From NCBI RefSeq assembly GCF_002234675.1, contig NC_019879.2, forward strand, positions 1,395,278 through 1,459,277: a DNA stretch of 64,000 nt, in the 5' to 3' direction. Every line of letters begins with the position of its first letter. The stretch's first letter is position 1. This DNA is from Oryzias latipes (Eukaryota; Chordata; Actinopteri; Beloniformes; Adrianichthyidae). Positions 36,401-42,806 of this stretch are shown in pieces. The notes beneath the pieces are model-generated. The model was not told the DNA's origin. It saw only the letters and a list, made by a program, of their open reading frames with translations, and made no database searches. A program made the translations under genes and the position numbers.

Positions 36401-36670
36401 TTATCCAGTTCATAACCTTTTATCGGATACCTTTGTATTACCAACATAGTTTCAGGTCTTTAAGAGTCTACTCCACTATCCTAACTTTTTTGATAACAGG
36501 TTTACATGTCTGCAAGAGAAAAAAGTTGTTGCTATATTATAAATAAAAATAGTTTAACTTACCACCTTGAGCATTCACTTTAGGAAAGAGTCCCCCAAAT
36601 AGAACCCCCAGGAGGGCACAGAAAGGCATCAGCCGAAACCTCCTCATCTTGAAAAGGGAGTAGATGGCAC
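1..36670 (-). CDS. col6a3: Collagen VI alpha-3 chain, 5' part of gene (signal peptide and 36 vWA exons), continues off the left edge
   Basis: The product is a secreted extracellular-matrix chain that assembles with alpha-1 and alpha-2 into collagen VI beaded microfibrils; the N-terminal vWA (N) domains project from the filament and mediate assembly and binding. The sequence shows a signal-peptide exon and then a run of about 600-bp exons, each encoding one vWA domain with the typical strand motifs (VxFLLDGS, RVSVVQYS, GGRxLNTGAAL, GSRxxxGVPQ, LILL). All introns are phase 1. The last three domains match human N4, N3 and N2 in order, so N1, the triple helix and the C-terminal domains should lie to the left. 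Human COL6A3 has ten N domains; 36 exons are visible here, 23 of them in a recent tandem array. The mlph gene lies head-to-head upstream, as in human, favouring alpha-3 over the related alpha-4/5/6 chains. The exon models are splice-site inferences without transcript support. Confidence 0.9.
511..1122 (-). CDS. col6a3: col6a3 vWA exon V35 (human N3-like), intact MIDAS
   Basis: This exon is 204 codons, phase 1-1. The acceptor CCCTCTTAAG/AA has a poor pyrimidine tract; the donor is CCTT/GTAAGTC. It contains KKDIIFLIDGSASIG, the only complete DGSxS MIDAS motif among the vWA exons here, then GFAHMRDF and VRVGVVQYAD, which match human N3. The segment FQPFAVARPAVATQHLVI replaces the usual GSRxxxGVPQ. 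Confidence 0.88.
1285..1908 (-). CDS. col6a3: col6a3 vWA exon V34 (human N4-like)
   Basis: This exon is 208 codons, phase 1-1; acceptor CTTCTGAACAG/AA, donor CCCCAG/GTAGGAC. Motifs are EKKDVVFLIDGTTSTS, RVSVVQYSDEP, RRNTGRALEWVSRNI and GSRIEEGVPQFLIVLLGGKS. The stretch SRNI(Y/F)-x-GSRIEEGVPQFL matches human COL6A3 N4 closely, anchoring the array between V10 and N4. Confidence 0.9.
1968..2052 (-). pseudogene. Truncated B exon remnant at the 3' end of the array
   Basis: The B-type acceptor (CTATCCTTAG/TT) and about 28 codons are present: VDTAKKDVVFLLDDFTGTRNG, then PAMQDFV. Similarity to B copies then ends near 1968 and a stop codon follows. There is no donor. It is a fossil of a twelfth B exon; if spliced in, it would end the protein, so it must normally be skipped. 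Confidence 0.85.
2275..2874 (-). CDS. col6a3: vWA exon A12 (array-edge copy, most diverged A)
   Basis: This is an A exon of 200 codons with changes not seen in A1-A11: Ser in DATDSTR, Met in VVEMLLVDE, Leu in VPQLLILL and Asp in VTPDTPT. It is followed by a shortened intron and a broken B remnant. Its greater divergence fits an older edge unit that escapes homogenisation. Its G end joins in frame to exon V34. Confidence 0.9.
3105..3698 (-). CDS. col6a3: vWA exon B11 (last intact B copy)
   Basis: This is a B exon with Val in NSTVSRR, plus a silent change near 3169 and intronic changes near the donor that are absent from the inner copies, as expected at an array edge. Confidence 0.9.
3974..4573 (-). 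CDS. col6a3: vWA exon A11
   Basis: This is an A exon of 200 codons with one private change, Gln for Lys in VDEKQDR (base near 4444). Confidence 0.9.
4804..5397 (-). CDS. col6a3: vWA exon B10
   Basis: This is a standard B exon with Gly in NSTGSRR and Arg in RGLRHRGG. Confidence 0.9.
5673..6272 (-). CDS. col6a3: vWA exon A10
   Basis: This is an A exon of 200 codons with one private amino-acid change, His for Asp in the linker (LPIHVTPETP), from a single base at 5703. Confidence 0.9.
6503..7096 (-). CDS. col6a3: vWA exon B9
   Basis: This is a standard B exon with Gly in NSTGSRR. It has a private silent change (gacggcgtcc on the plus strand near 6881), and private intronic changes at 7159 and near the donor. 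Confidence 0.9.
7372..7971 (-). CDS. col6a3: vWA exon A9
   Basis: This is a standard A exon of 200 codons in the catcattgac group. Confidence 0.9.
8202..8795 (-). CDS. col6a3: vWA exon B8
   Basis: This is a standard B exon with Gly in NSTGSRR and the rare Ile in RGLIHRGG shared only with B3. Confidence 0.9.
9071..9670 (-). CDS. col6a3: vWA exon A8
   Basis: This is a standard A exon of 200 codons in the catcattgac group. Confidence 0.9.
9899..10492 (-). CDS. col6a3: vWA exon B7
   Basis: This is a standard B exon with Val in NSTVSRR. Two one-base deletions lie in its downstream intron (near 9800 and 9891), making this the shortest unit (1,697 bp); one is seven bases past the donor and leaves GTACGT intact. 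Confidence 0.9.
10768..11367 (-). CDS. col6a3: vWA exon A7
   Basis: This is a standard A exon of 200 codons; first copy (in transcript order) with the catcattgac intron variant. Confidence 0.9.
11598..12190 (-). pseudogene. col6a3: vWA exon B6 with the same one-base deletion
   Basis: It has the same loss as in B4 (gctccagtgg, around 11883) with the same shifted end ADACKVFHRS and stop, 593 bp. Unlike B4 it has the ccaggag silent variant, so the deletion sits on two different backgrounds. Splice sites are intact, and in-frame skipping is possible. Confidence 0.8.
12466..13065 (-). CDS. col6a3: vWA exon A6
   Basis: This is a standard A exon of 200 codons. It is the last copy of the cattattgac intron group before the switch to catcattgac in A7-A11. 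Confidence 0.9.
13296..13889 (-). CDS. col6a3: vWA exon B5
   Basis: This is a standard B exon with Val in NSTVSRR and Arg in RGLRHRGG. It carries the ccaggag silent variant, so the B1-B4 silent marker ends between B4 and B5. Confidence 0.9.
14165..14764 (-). CDS. col6a3: vWA exon A5
   Basis: This is a standard A exon of 200 codons in the cattattgac intron group, between two B exons of different type (frameshifted B4, intact B5). Confidence 0.9.
14995..15587 (-). pseudogene. col6a3: vWA exon B4 with one-base deletion (frameshift)
   Basis: This exon is 593 bp instead of 594. The plus-strand run gctcccagtgg (or gctcacagtgg) of other copies is gctccagtgg here (around 15280), shifting the frame after VFTNST; translation then runs ADACKVFHRS and stops. 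Both splice sites are intact. Skipping the exon would restore the frame because its neighbours join phase 1 to phase 1. It carries the silent ccaagag variant of B1-B4. It could also be an assembly or consensus error. Confidence 0.8.
15863..16462 (-). CDS. col6a3: vWA exon A4
   Basis: This is a standard A exon of 200 codons in the cattattgac intron group. It lies directly upstream (in transcript order) of the frameshifted B4. Confidence 0.9.
16693..17286 (-). CDS. col6a3: vWA exon B3
   Basis: This is a standard B exon with Val in NSTVSRR and Ile in RGLIHRGG. The Ile is otherwise seen only in B8, 8.5 kb away, on a different background (B8 has Gly in NSTGSRR), so the combination looks like a gene-conversion mosaic. 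Confidence 0.9.
17562..18161 (-). CDS. col6a3: vWA exon A3
   Basis: This is a standard A exon of 200 codons, same protein as A2 as far as I can see. It belongs to the cattattgac intron group. Confidence 0.9.
18392..18985 (-). CDS. col6a3: vWA exon B2
   Basis: This is a standard B exon. It carries Gly in NSTGSRR and the private VDTSASALK serine found only here and in B1, marking B1 and B2 as products of the latest duplication at this end of the array. Confidence 0.9.
19261..19860 (-). CDS. col6a3: vWA exon A2
   Basis: This is a standard A exon of 200 codons; acceptor TTCCCTAG/TG, donor GTACGT. MIDAS is LDATDAT, with glycine and serine both replaced, so metal binding is doubtful. The intron downstream of the donor carries the cattattgac variant (plus strand) shared by A1-A6 and A12. 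Confidence 0.9.
20091..20684 (-). CDS. col6a3: vWA exon B1
   Basis: This exon is 198 codons, phase 1-1; acceptor CTATCCTTAG/TT, donor GACAG/GTACGTAAC. It starts VDTAKKDVVFLLDGSDGTR. Diagnostic variants are Gly in NSTGSRR, Ser in VDTSASALK, and a silent change (ccaagag on the plus strand, 20651) shared with B2-B4. I found no difference in protein between B1 and B2. Confidence 0.9.
20960..21571 (-). CDS. col6a3: vWA exon A1 (first array exon), canonical acceptor lost
   Basis: The protein part matches the other A copies, starting GRQTPARDVVFLLDATDATR. At the usual acceptor (CCCTAG/TG in other copies) the bases at 21560-21561 read AA instead of AG on the minus strand, and similarity to other copies stops a few bases further on. 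A replacement AG twelve bases upstream (GATTTCAG/AA, bases 21572-21573) keeps phase 1 and would add ENSLM before GRQ. The exon model uses that site. The donor is GATTCTG/GTACGT. Confidence 0.75.
21659..22240 (-). CDS. col6a3: col6a3 vWA exon V10, last domain before the array
   Basis: This exon is 194 codons, phase 1-1, the shortest of the set; acceptor TTTTTGATAG/AT, donor GTTG/GTAAGCA. It starts DSKKKDVVFLIDGSFDS, with KVAVVQYSRVA, GRPLNTGKALEFV and VLQYLFIFSGGRS; the usual GVPQ is changed to SVLQ. The intron to the first array exon is only 87 bases. Confidence 0.87.
22391..22984 (-). CDS. col6a3: col6a3 vWA exon V9
   Basis: This exon is 198 codons, phase 1-1; acceptor TTTGATTACAG/AT, donor TTTG/GTAAGTT. 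It starts DSKRRDVVFLLDGSDDS, followed by HVAVAQYSNSA, GGYPNNIGAALKYV and GSRLKEGVPQILILLSGD. It shares the opening DSK(R/K)(R/K)DVVFL with V10, suggesting that the two are sister duplicates. Confidence 0.88.
22985..23769 (-). other. col6a3 intron between V8 and V9
   Basis: This is 785 bases of AT-rich intron. I see no exon-like frame, repeat pair or RNA gene in it. Confidence 0.6.
23770..24372 (-). CDS. col6a3: col6a3 vWA exon V8
   Basis: This exon is 201 codons, phase 1-1; acceptor ATTTTTTAAG/GT, donor CGTG/GTAAGAA. It starts SMEQIVPTQRDIVFLLDSSDEM, with MIDAS glycine replaced by Ser. The core (DQVSVVQYSNEP, GGRPLNTGAALSYV, GSRRQQGVPQILILLTGG) is close to array exon B, so it may be related to the ancestor of the array. 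Confidence 0.88.
24449..25051 (-). CDS. col6a3: col6a3 vWA exon V7 with a glutamine run in its linker
   Basis: This exon is 201 codons, phase 1-1; acceptor TTCTCTCCTAG/AT, donor CGAG/GTGAGGC. Motifs are QRDIVFLLDGSHDTQ, DRVSVVQYSQNP, GGGPRNTGAALDYV and APQIVLLLSGGRS. After the last helix the linker reads RVPQQQQQVKPEE, a five-residue glutamine run not seen in the other domains. Confidence 0.88.
25573..26163 (-). CDS. col6a3: col6a3 vWA exon V6
   Basis: This exon is 197 codons, phase 1-1; acceptor GTATCAACCAG/TT, donor GTCG/GTAAGAT. It carries KKRDIVFLLDGSRESRNGF (near-complete MIDAS), KVRIALALYSNKT, GGKLRNTGAALKFV and VPQILFLLTGG. The second strand motif (ALALYSN) is unusual compared with the VVQYS of its neighbours. 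Confidence 0.87.
26551..27156 (-). CDS. col6a3: col6a3 vWA exon V5
   Basis: This exon is 202 codons, phase 1-1; acceptor TGTGTCTCAG/CA, donor GTAG/GTAAGAG. It begins AQTDAIKRDIVFLLDDSDN; the DDSDN start departs from the canonical DGSxS. RVSVVQFADGP, GGRRVNIGAALQFV and GSRRLEGVPQILILLSS follow. It resembles array exon A more than the outer domains do, especially around GSRRLEGVPQ. Confidence 0.88.
27271..27882 (-). CDS. col6a3: col6a3 vWA exon V4
   Basis: This exon is 204 codons, phase 1-1; acceptor TTTTTCAAG/AT, donor CAAG/GTAAGAC. It contains ERDVAFLIDGTDSVR (MIDAS serine replaced by Thr), KVRISVVQHSERP, GGRSLNTGSAL and NVPQFLIVLAADRS. It ends in a charged linker (LPQKELDKAIEQG). Confidence 0.88.
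27972..28568 (-). CDS. col6a3: col6a3 vWA exon V3
   Basis: This exon is 199 codons, phase 1-1; acceptor TTTAACAG/AG, donor GAAG/GTCAGTG. It starts EEITTVQTKKVVRDIVFLVD, with partial MIDAS DGSSY. Typical motifs are RVQIGLLQFAEQP, GGSVLNVGAAV and GSRKSEGAHQVLVIV. The linker after the domain is short (SVVGTVEG). Confidence 0.87.
28957..29163. mobile_element. piggyBac-like MITE with TTAA target duplication
   Basis: This 207-bp element sits in the intron between V2 and V3. It starts CCCTTGTGTTATCCTAGG and ends CTAGGATAGCACAAGGG, near-perfect inverted termini, flanked on both sides by TTAA (28953-28956 and 29164-29167). TTAA duplication with a CCCTT terminus is typical of the piggyBac superfamily. 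No coding capacity. Confidence 0.85.
29692..30285 (-). CDS. col6a3: col6a3 vWA exon V2, MIDAS lost
   Basis: This exon is 198 codons, phase 1-1. The acceptor is clean (TTTACTTTTTTAG/CA) but the donor is the weak AAAAG/GTGCAAA. The usual DGS metal-binding start is replaced by LIDTTMGPG, so metal coordination is probably lost. The fold motifs VQVGIARFNS, NIGKALDFV and GSRILQRVPQVVMLF remain. An upstream intronic segment is duplicated around a dead vWA exon at 35.3 kb, which suggests these two were once sister exons. Confidence 0.85.
30332..30635. repeat. Intronic duplicate, copy 1 (upstream of exon V2)
   Basis: A direct repeat of 35821-36175: both contain tatgttctgttatgctaatg, agacctaaacacaagtggac and ccaatttctgg in the same order, with indels. 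Copy 1 lies directly upstream of exon V2 and copy 2 upstream of a dead vWA exon, so one event probably duplicated exon and intron together. Confidence 0.85.
31143..31739 (-). CDS. col6a3: col6a3 vWA exon V1 (most N-terminal)
   Basis: This exon is 199 codons, phase 1-1; acceptor CTTAAAG/CA and donor GCAG/GTATGT. The domain opens with AQDLVDLVILIDGSKN, giving a partial MIDAS (DGSKN, third serine replaced by Asn). Later motifs are VRVGLVLYHS, GGPESNLGAAL and VPQLLVVVSAG. It is well diverged from the array copies, so it is an old domain. It is the first domain after signal-peptide cleavage. Confidence 0.88.
31957..33009. mobile_element. Fold-back (long inverted repeat) element, 1.05 kb
   Basis: The arms 31957-32343 and 32622-33009 are inverted copies of about 387 bases, roughly 90% or more alike by eye, around a 278-base loop. 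Ends are AAATG(T/C)TCCAAAAAGAACGC. Matching short frames in the two arms (MRQQI...) are only a consequence of the inversion. Target duplication is not clear. It lies in the intron upstream of V1, where transcripts would form a long hairpin. Superfamily unknown. Confidence 0.85.
33010..34344. other. Intron sequence without recognised features
   Basis: This is AT-rich intron between two fold-back elements. Short open frames are present on both strands but none has vWA similarity or good splice sites. I see nothing further to call. Confidence 0.5.
34345..34920. mobile_element. Second fold-back element
   Basis: The arms 34345-34484 and 34781-34920 are inverted copies of about 140 bases (sharing ggaggagtcagacctgaaac, tggtaaaagagctggta and cacctcttatcca) around a 296-base spacer. 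The arms resemble sequence found repeatedly in fish genomes; I do not assign a family. Same intron as the larger fold-back. Confidence 0.75.
35300..35700 (-). pseudogene. Decayed vWA exon in the first coding intron of col6a3
   Basis: Minus-strand translation gives vWA fragments in order but in different frames: FEHVRPFGSV, IKLLPQVGGEKFKCALVPYS, then after a frame change TAKQEALVDIKAMSNHA, and GGAQVLVVLTDGACSP followed by a stop. These correspond to the first helix, second strand, loop and the fourth strand of a vWA domain. The MIDAS start is not recognisable and no good splice pair is seen. It is flanked by the intron duplicate shared with exon V2. Confidence 0.75.
35821..36175. repeat. Intronic duplicate, copy 2 (upstream of vWA pseudo-exon)
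   Basis: This is the partner of 30332-30635, same orientation, with several small insertions. It borders the pseudo-exon at 35300-35700. Confidence 0.85.
36176..36562. repeat. Probable interspersed repeat tail in intron
   Basis: AT-rich sequence containing agggagtggaaggaagagaa followed by an atcccacccc stretch, a combination common in retroposon 3' ends of fish. No internal repeats or coding frame. Weak assignment. Confidence 0.3.
36563..36670 (-). CDS. col6a3: col6a3 signal-peptide exon with start codon
   Basis: The ATG is at 36647 on the minus strand. It opens 28 codons plus one base: MRRFRLMP, then a hydrophobic core (FCALLGVLFGGLF) and a likely signal-peptidase site after VNA, followed by QG. 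The donor is G/GTAAGTT at 36562. The 5' acceptor is a weak pyrimidine stretch ending in GTAG at 36671-36672, leaving 23 bases of 5' UTR in this exon. The phase-1 end joins in frame to the first vWA exon. Human COL6A3 likewise places its signal peptide in exon 2 behind a non-coding exon 1. Confidence 0.85.
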
Positions 36671-36971
36671 CTACGAAGCAAAACCCATCAAGTTTATGTC
36701 ACATTTCTGCACAAGCCCCACAGAGGTACATTTCTTTAAAACCACCATCAAATGTTAAGCTTTTTGTATCTGCCTGAATCTCCCTGGATCCTGACGACCC
36801 CAGTCTCTTCTCTGATGCAGATGACAAAATAATTACTTTATGTTAAAATATCTCGATTTATTATTAATACTCGCATGTTAATGAATGACAATCTCTGTGT
36901 CCTTCAGTCGATTTGCCCCGCCTCCCTCCTGGAAATGCTGACTGGATTTGAATTATGCTACACTTTTCACA

Positions 36972-37401
36972 TGGTGGATGAAAACAAAAATGCAATCCCA
37001 TCTATGCATTTTCACTATAATGATGTCACAGAATAAGCGGGGCTGAAGAATAACATGAAAAAGCATTTTGGAGGATTAATTTTTAATTTTTTTTGAGTCA
37101 TTAGATGCAGTTACACTGTGAAAATGAAAAAGCATTTCTGTTAAACCATTTTAATTAAATAATTCTAATTGAATTTTTCTAAACATTTACTAGAGAACTT
37201 TTTGAAAATGAACTGTCTACACCATTTTAATTAAGTGACAGTATGAGAGTGTTGAAGAAGAAGAAAAAGAAAAGGCGGTTTGGCGGATTGCTTTTTCTTT
37301 TTAATTTTGAGTCAACAAATGCAGCTTCATTTTGGAAATGAAAAAGCATTTCTGGTATTGATTTTTTTTTTTAATAATGCTACAGAAATGCTTCCATAGA
37401 A
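36972..37401. mobile_element. Partial copy of the 47.6-kb inverted-repeat element
   Basis: Collinear with 48150-48594: shared ggtggatg, a cagaataagc stretch, ttttaattaagtgacag, gagtcaacaaatgc and the terminal gcttccata. The left terminus is absent, so it is truncated. It lies upstream of the signal-peptide exon. Confidence 0.7.
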
Positions 37402-38579
37402 ACATTAGGTAAAGCCTTTACAACCTTTTAAATGAGTTAACAGTAAAAAAAAAAAAAGGTCTCTTTTGCCCTCAGGTGACACAGAAAAGCTCTGCAGCTA
37501 AAAATGTTTAAGTTTTTAATTAAAGCTGATTTAAAGCCAAGTAAAGCCTCTATCTAATTGTAAAATCCATTTCTGCGTTTCATATGGTGCTTCAAAGGTC
37601 TAGGCGACTGAAAAAAGGCATGAACAGTGACCTCTGGTGGACAGTGAGCAGACAGCACCGAAAAGGCCTTTTCCTCTGGCATGTTCATGGGCTTCTCCTC
37701 AAATTTGTTTTCCGGGTGTTTATTTACGTCAAGTTCATTTTTGCTGTCCTTCTGAAGACAGCTGCAGCTGCATCATGTCAAACTAAACAACCAAGCAGTA
37801 TTTATTTAACCATTCAGCGGTACGTTTCACAATAATCTCTTTTTATGACTGTCTGATTTAAACTAAGTCCAACGGATGCTTGAACCATGCAGCTTCTGTA
37901 CAAGCAGTACATCCGTGAACTCTGGCATCTTCACCTAAAAAGATGCTGGCACAGGGCTGGTTTACCATCTCTGCTGGGGGATTAGGTGCACCCTTTGCTA
38001 CGCAGCAGCTACATTGGGGAGTAAAATAATGCAGGGGTCTGCAAACCTCAACGCTTAAAGACCCATTCAGGTTGATTTCTCACAAACCACAAGTCAGCAG
38101 GAGCCACAGTCTTTACCCTTTACAAAAGTAAGACATGGATTTGTATTTGGTATTGTTCTTAGTATGATATATATTAATGTAAACTACTTTTTTGGATAAT
38201 TAAGACAAAGAGAAAGTAGCTTTTTTCCTAAATTATGAAATAGTTTGTAACTTTTGACAGAGGTTCATGTGACTTCCTGTGTATCAAAGGACAATCTGAA
38301 TGCAGCAAATGTAGTAGCATAGAGTACTGTCAACAGTTATTAATGACCGTCTGTGATGCATCTGAGCCAGAAATAGGTACATTTAAAAAAGGAAAATTAA
38401 ATCAGAGCTAATGAAGTGACCCATACAATATTTTTTAAGCATACGGCACTCTTAAAACCCCTCAATTTGTTCAAAAATAGAGAATCTGCCTTCCAGTGCC
38501 CCTCCATCCCGGTCATGCTTACTGACCTCCAATTGATTTTCTGTGGAATATGGCGCTCTAAAATCCGTCAAAATGTTTT

Positions 38580-38735
38580 TGTTTGAAGGTGTGCATGTGA
38601 GCGTGCATGGATGTGTGATTGTGGTCCTGCAACAGACTGGCGACCTGTCCAGGATGCCCCCTGCCTTTGCCCACAAATGGATAGGCTCCAGCAGCCCCAG
38701 AAAGGGACAAAACGGTTAAGAAGATGAATGAATGA
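38580..38735 (+). mobile_element. LINE (L2/CR1-like) 3' end with (GAAT)n tail
   Basis: Contains tggcgacctgtccaggatgc, gataggctccagcagcccca and cggttaagaagatgaatgaatga, a well-known 3' terminus of teleost L2/CR1-like retroposons ending in a short GAAT repeat. No coding part remains. Confidence 0.65.
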
Positions 38736-38854
38736 ATAGTTTGACTTGTGATTTGTAAACTACTGTCCTTCAAATGTTGATGTATGAGTTGAATAAAGCA
38801 TATACATTTACTTTTTAAAATAATGATTAAAAAAAACAAAATTTTTTTCTCCGC

Positions 38855-40385
38855 TGAGGCAATCAGTGGTTGCCTCGGCCGGTTGGCCTCCTCGGTCCCG
38901 TCAAGGCCTGACCAGAGCTCCTCTAGGGCCGGCGTCTGGGGGTGGGGGCCTGGGCTTGCTCTGGGGGGGGGGCGACGCTTTCTGGCTCCTCTCTCTCTGT
39001 GTGGGGTGGTTGGTGCCGGGCCTGGGGTGTCGGCGCCTCCGGGGGTGGGGCCTCTGGGCTGGGTGGCCCTGGCCCCTTTGCTGGGGGGGGGGGCTGGGGG
39101 ACAGCTGTTTGACCACCTGGGGACAGTCTACCAGCTGTCCCCAACTTACCCCCTTCCTCATATAACCTCATATTAGGGTGAGGGGGTGGGGGGTCTAGCC
39201 TGCGATGCGCCTTGGGGGGGGGGCTACTTGGCAGTGGCCCCCCTCCTATGGTTGCCGTATGGAGTGGGCCCCCCCTCTTTCGGTTTTATTTGCACCTTAG
39301 ACATGTAGGGTCCTTGGTAGGGGGGGTGCTTGGACATCACTGCAAGCAAGCAGCAGATGTCCTCCTAGCACCCTACCCGCCAATTTTAACCGCACCTTAG
39401 ACATTTAGGGCCCCTTGGTGTGGAGGGTGAGGGGACATCACTGTGAGTAATCAGGAGATGTCCCCTTAGTGCCCTACCCGCCAATTTTAACTGCACCCCC
39501 CTTAGTACATACACCCCTCCCCCCCTCAATATATACATCCCAACATAAACACACACACATGCACACACACACCCTCTCAAACACACATACACGCACACAC
39601 ATTTTGCAAGGAAGGTGGGACCGGGGTCCATCTGTCCCCTACCCCTTCCCTGGTGGGGGGTGCGGGCCTCTTGGCGATGGCGGCCGTGTCCCTTGGGTGC
39701 CGGCTCCCTGGGCCCGGCGGTGCTCTCTCCGCACGGTGGGGGGGTTCATATTACACCTGAGCCGGGGGTGTTCGTGTCCCTGGGGGGTGGGTCCTGGTCC
39801 TTGCCCCTGAGCGCTGGGCCCCGCCAAACTTCCAACATGGCCGAGCCTGGTCGGGCCATATTTATAACACCCCTTGTGGGCCACCCTTTTTTCCCCGGGG
39901 TTCCCCCCTCCTGGGCGGGGGCGGCGGGCCCCTGCCTTGCTCCTCCCTGGACCAACCGTGGGCCGGGTGGGTGGCTGCCTGGAGTGCGGAGCGGGTCTCC
40001 CTTGGGGGGTCCTGGCTCGTACCTGGGGTTGGGGCGGGGGGATGCCCGGAACTCCTGGGTGGTGGTGGGGTGCTCGTCTGGGGCTGTGGGCGTCCTTCTC
40101 CGATGGGGCCCTGCGTTGGGCTCTTCCGGCGCGGCGGGGGCGCTGCTTTCCTGGCTGGGCTGGGGCGGCGCTCTCTTTCCCTCCGCGCCTCCCTGCTCTC
40201 TGGCTCTGGGGGCCTCGCGGCGGTCCTGCTGGCCCTGGCCTGGGTGGCGGTCTTGGTCGCCCGGGGGGCGGTTGTTCCCTGCCTGTTCCCGTGTGGTGTT
40301 GGGGGGATTCCGGCTGCCGCTGCTGCTGCGGCGGGGGTCTGGGTGTGGGGGTGGCTGGGCGCTCCTCCTCCTTCTTTTCACATTC
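38855..40385. repeat. GC-rich block of about 1.5 kb with G/C homopolymer runs
   Basis: Base composition jumps abruptly from AT-rich to strongly GC-rich, with many runs of 7-9 G or C, and drops back at about 40.38 kb. Long frames occur on both strands at once, as expected from composition, and none resembles a known protein. It contains a 100-bp tandem duplication (39292-39492) and a CA-rich stretch (39545-39601). It may be part of a GC-rich interspersed repeat; a true promoter CpG island is less likely given the homopolymers. Confidence 0.5.
39292..39492. repeat. Tandem duplication, 100-bp unit
   Basis: Two copies start gcaccttagacat(g/t)tagggt/c and run through ggacatcactg, agatgtcc and gccctacccgccaattttaa; a third copy begins at 39493 and stops after about six bases. 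Confidence 0.85.
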
Positions 40386-42219
40386 CACCATCCATTTTAG
40401 AAGAACATAAACACTCACTTGAGCACAGGTGTTAGCTCACCTTTGCACTAATAGTTTGCATGATTTAATGAATGAAAGATTTCACACTAGTTGGTTTAAA
40501 GTCATAGGTATGCGTTCGTGAACACTATCTGTTTTGTGTACATGTTGACATGTGAACATTTTTTGCAGCTAGCAGGTGTGTTGATAACATTTGAGTGTGT
40601 GTGAACAGGCCCCGCCCTTTTTGTACTACATTTGAACTGTACCGTAATGATAAACAACCAGTAAACCTGTCTGCTCTATGCTGCTTCATGGTCTTACCCC
40701 CCCCCTCTCACTTGCGCCGCAAACCAGCACGAGCTAAACCGGCTCCCCAAAGATTTTCAATCATGGTTGAAATGAATAAAGTTTGGCCTCAATTACAAAA
40801 GGGGTTTGTTCAATCATACCTTTGGTTTGTCTGAAGATTAATAACCCCTCTTGTTAAAGTAAAATATGTCCAACACAAGAGGCCCTCAGCTCTCATCTGC
40901 CTGCCTAGCTGTTGGACAGGACAAGTTAAAAAAAAAAAAAAAAAAAATTTTCTGGTGATTTTTTTTTCTGAGCTAAGCCAAACTAAAGCCAGGCCAGACG
41001 GATGTTAGTGCAGGAAGGCTGCCACTACTTTTCTGCTACAAAACCAAACTCTTTCATAAATAATGAGCTATACAAGAGTGTCTAAACACATAACAGCGCT
41101 GCATGCACGGCGATCTATTTGTCCCACATTATTTATCCACTTGTGTCTGATTGAGGCCAGATGTTGCAAAGAACAGTCATCACACTGAGTGTCTTCCAAG
41201 TCTATGCACAAACACAGCAGACCAACGAAGGGAACCCTGCAAATGCACTTGTCAGATTTTACAACCAAAACGTTGGCAACCAGCCATGAAAAGCTCTTTT
41301 AACAAAAGTGTTGACCCTTTCGGTCCTGCCTCTCCGTCTCTGTCCTGCAGTTTCATGAGCTGGAACTCATTAACCAATTCAGAAAGGACCCAATCAAGTG
41401 AGGGACATCAGATGAGCTCTCACTGTTCAGTGTAGTCTACAGCAGAGTTTCCTCTGCCTGTGGAAAAACATGCTGTCATCACCTCTGGGAAAAGCTAGAG
41501 GGCTTCTGTTCTAAGGAGACATGAATGCGTCATCTCCTGTATCACAAACACATCTGCACAGCTGCATAATTCCCGAAATGATTCGAGGGTCAAGGAATTC
41601 ATGCAGTCTATTTACGGAGGGATTCGTTCTGCATCTAAAACATCCACCATAGATCTGCGTCCAAATATCCCACTATACCCCACTGTCATGCTAACGTCAA
41701 CAAATCTGCATTTACAGCTGTATCTGTGAGTGTCTGCGGTGAAAAGAACCAGCAGAAAAGAACCGCATGAACTCGTGAACATCACTCGTGTGCTGTCAAA
41801 CGCTAAAGGAATGTGGTGAAATCTTGCTACCATAGAGCAGCAAATCAATGCATACAACCAACCGTATCCTGTAAAGATGTTGGATTTGCAAACTAAAGTC
41901 AGCATGCATGAGTTTGAGCAAGAGCGCTGCACACTGCCTCCACACACAAAAGGATCACTCCGGTTGAAAAAGCAACATGACTTATGTGCCACAGATGAAG
42001 GGAGGATCAATGATGGGGTAAAAACAGGGAGGCAGATCCCCCCCACCCCTACCCCACACACACAGCTGGTGTGTGTTAGTCTGTCTGATACCTTGCAGAT
42101 GTGTGTTCAGCCATCTTTGCTGATCTAAACCTTCTTCAAACTATTAATATAATACTTGTGACGTCTTAAAAGCCAGTTAAACTCTTCAGCCGGATTGTCT
42201 TTTTTTTTGTCTTTTCTTG
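40386..42219. other. Non-coding stretch, nothing recognised
   Basis: Mixed sequence with a poly-A run at about 40928-40947. Short frames exist on both strands without recognisable domains or convincing splice pairs. It lies in the presumed first intron of col6a3 or in upstream sequence. Confidence 0.5.
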
Positions 42220-42227
42220 GTCTAAAC

Positions 42228-42798
42228 CAGGAGTCAGCAACGTTTATGACATGGAGTGCCGGTTGGAAATGTTCTCAGAAACAACTATAATGCGAAATTT
42301 ATTACAAAAAATATTTTCCATATATCTGACATTTTATTTATTTCACAGACAGCCGGTCCAATAAGTTTTTCTAAACATATTCTGGCATCAACTCAAAAAA
42401 GTGCTTTCATTAAAATATTGCATGAAGAAAATAGGTCAAAATAGGATTGTAACTATGTTTAAAACCAAAAGTACTGCATTTGTGGTAAGTCATACCTACA
42501 GCAATAGGATTGGATACGTCAGAACAAAATACAATCAAAAGTTCTAAGAACTTCACAACCATCAACATGACTATAAATAAGCGTATTCTTTTGGCTTATC
42601 CATCTTTTGTTACATTATGAGACAGGAACTGACTGACGTTATGTATTTTTCATCAACCCCGGTAAACAGAGTGGCGATCAGCTACAGTATTCATTAAAAA
42701 ACTTTTTCACAAATTAAAAAAAAAGTTCAAATCCAAAAGATTCCAACAGACTGCAGACCGCTGTCTGTGCCCCGCATTTCCCCAGGAGTCGACGCCCG
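42228..42798. mobile_element. hAT-like non-autonomous element with 8-bp target duplication
   Basis: The 571-bp element is flanked by GTCTAAAC on both sides (42220-42227 and 42799-42806). The left end is CAGGAGTCAGCAACG and the right end, read inverted, is CGGGCGTCGACTCC, an imperfect inverted repeat resembling the CAGGGGTCGGCAACC ends of vertebrate hAT elements. No transposase frame. Confidence 0.7.
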
Positions 42799-42806
42799 GT
42801 CTAAAC

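Noticed and set aside
39615..40435. Overlapping long frames on both strands (about 260 codons each) in the GC-rich block
   Set aside because: Stop codons are rare in GC-rich DNA; the products are low-complexity Gly/Pro/Arg and overlap each other on both strands.
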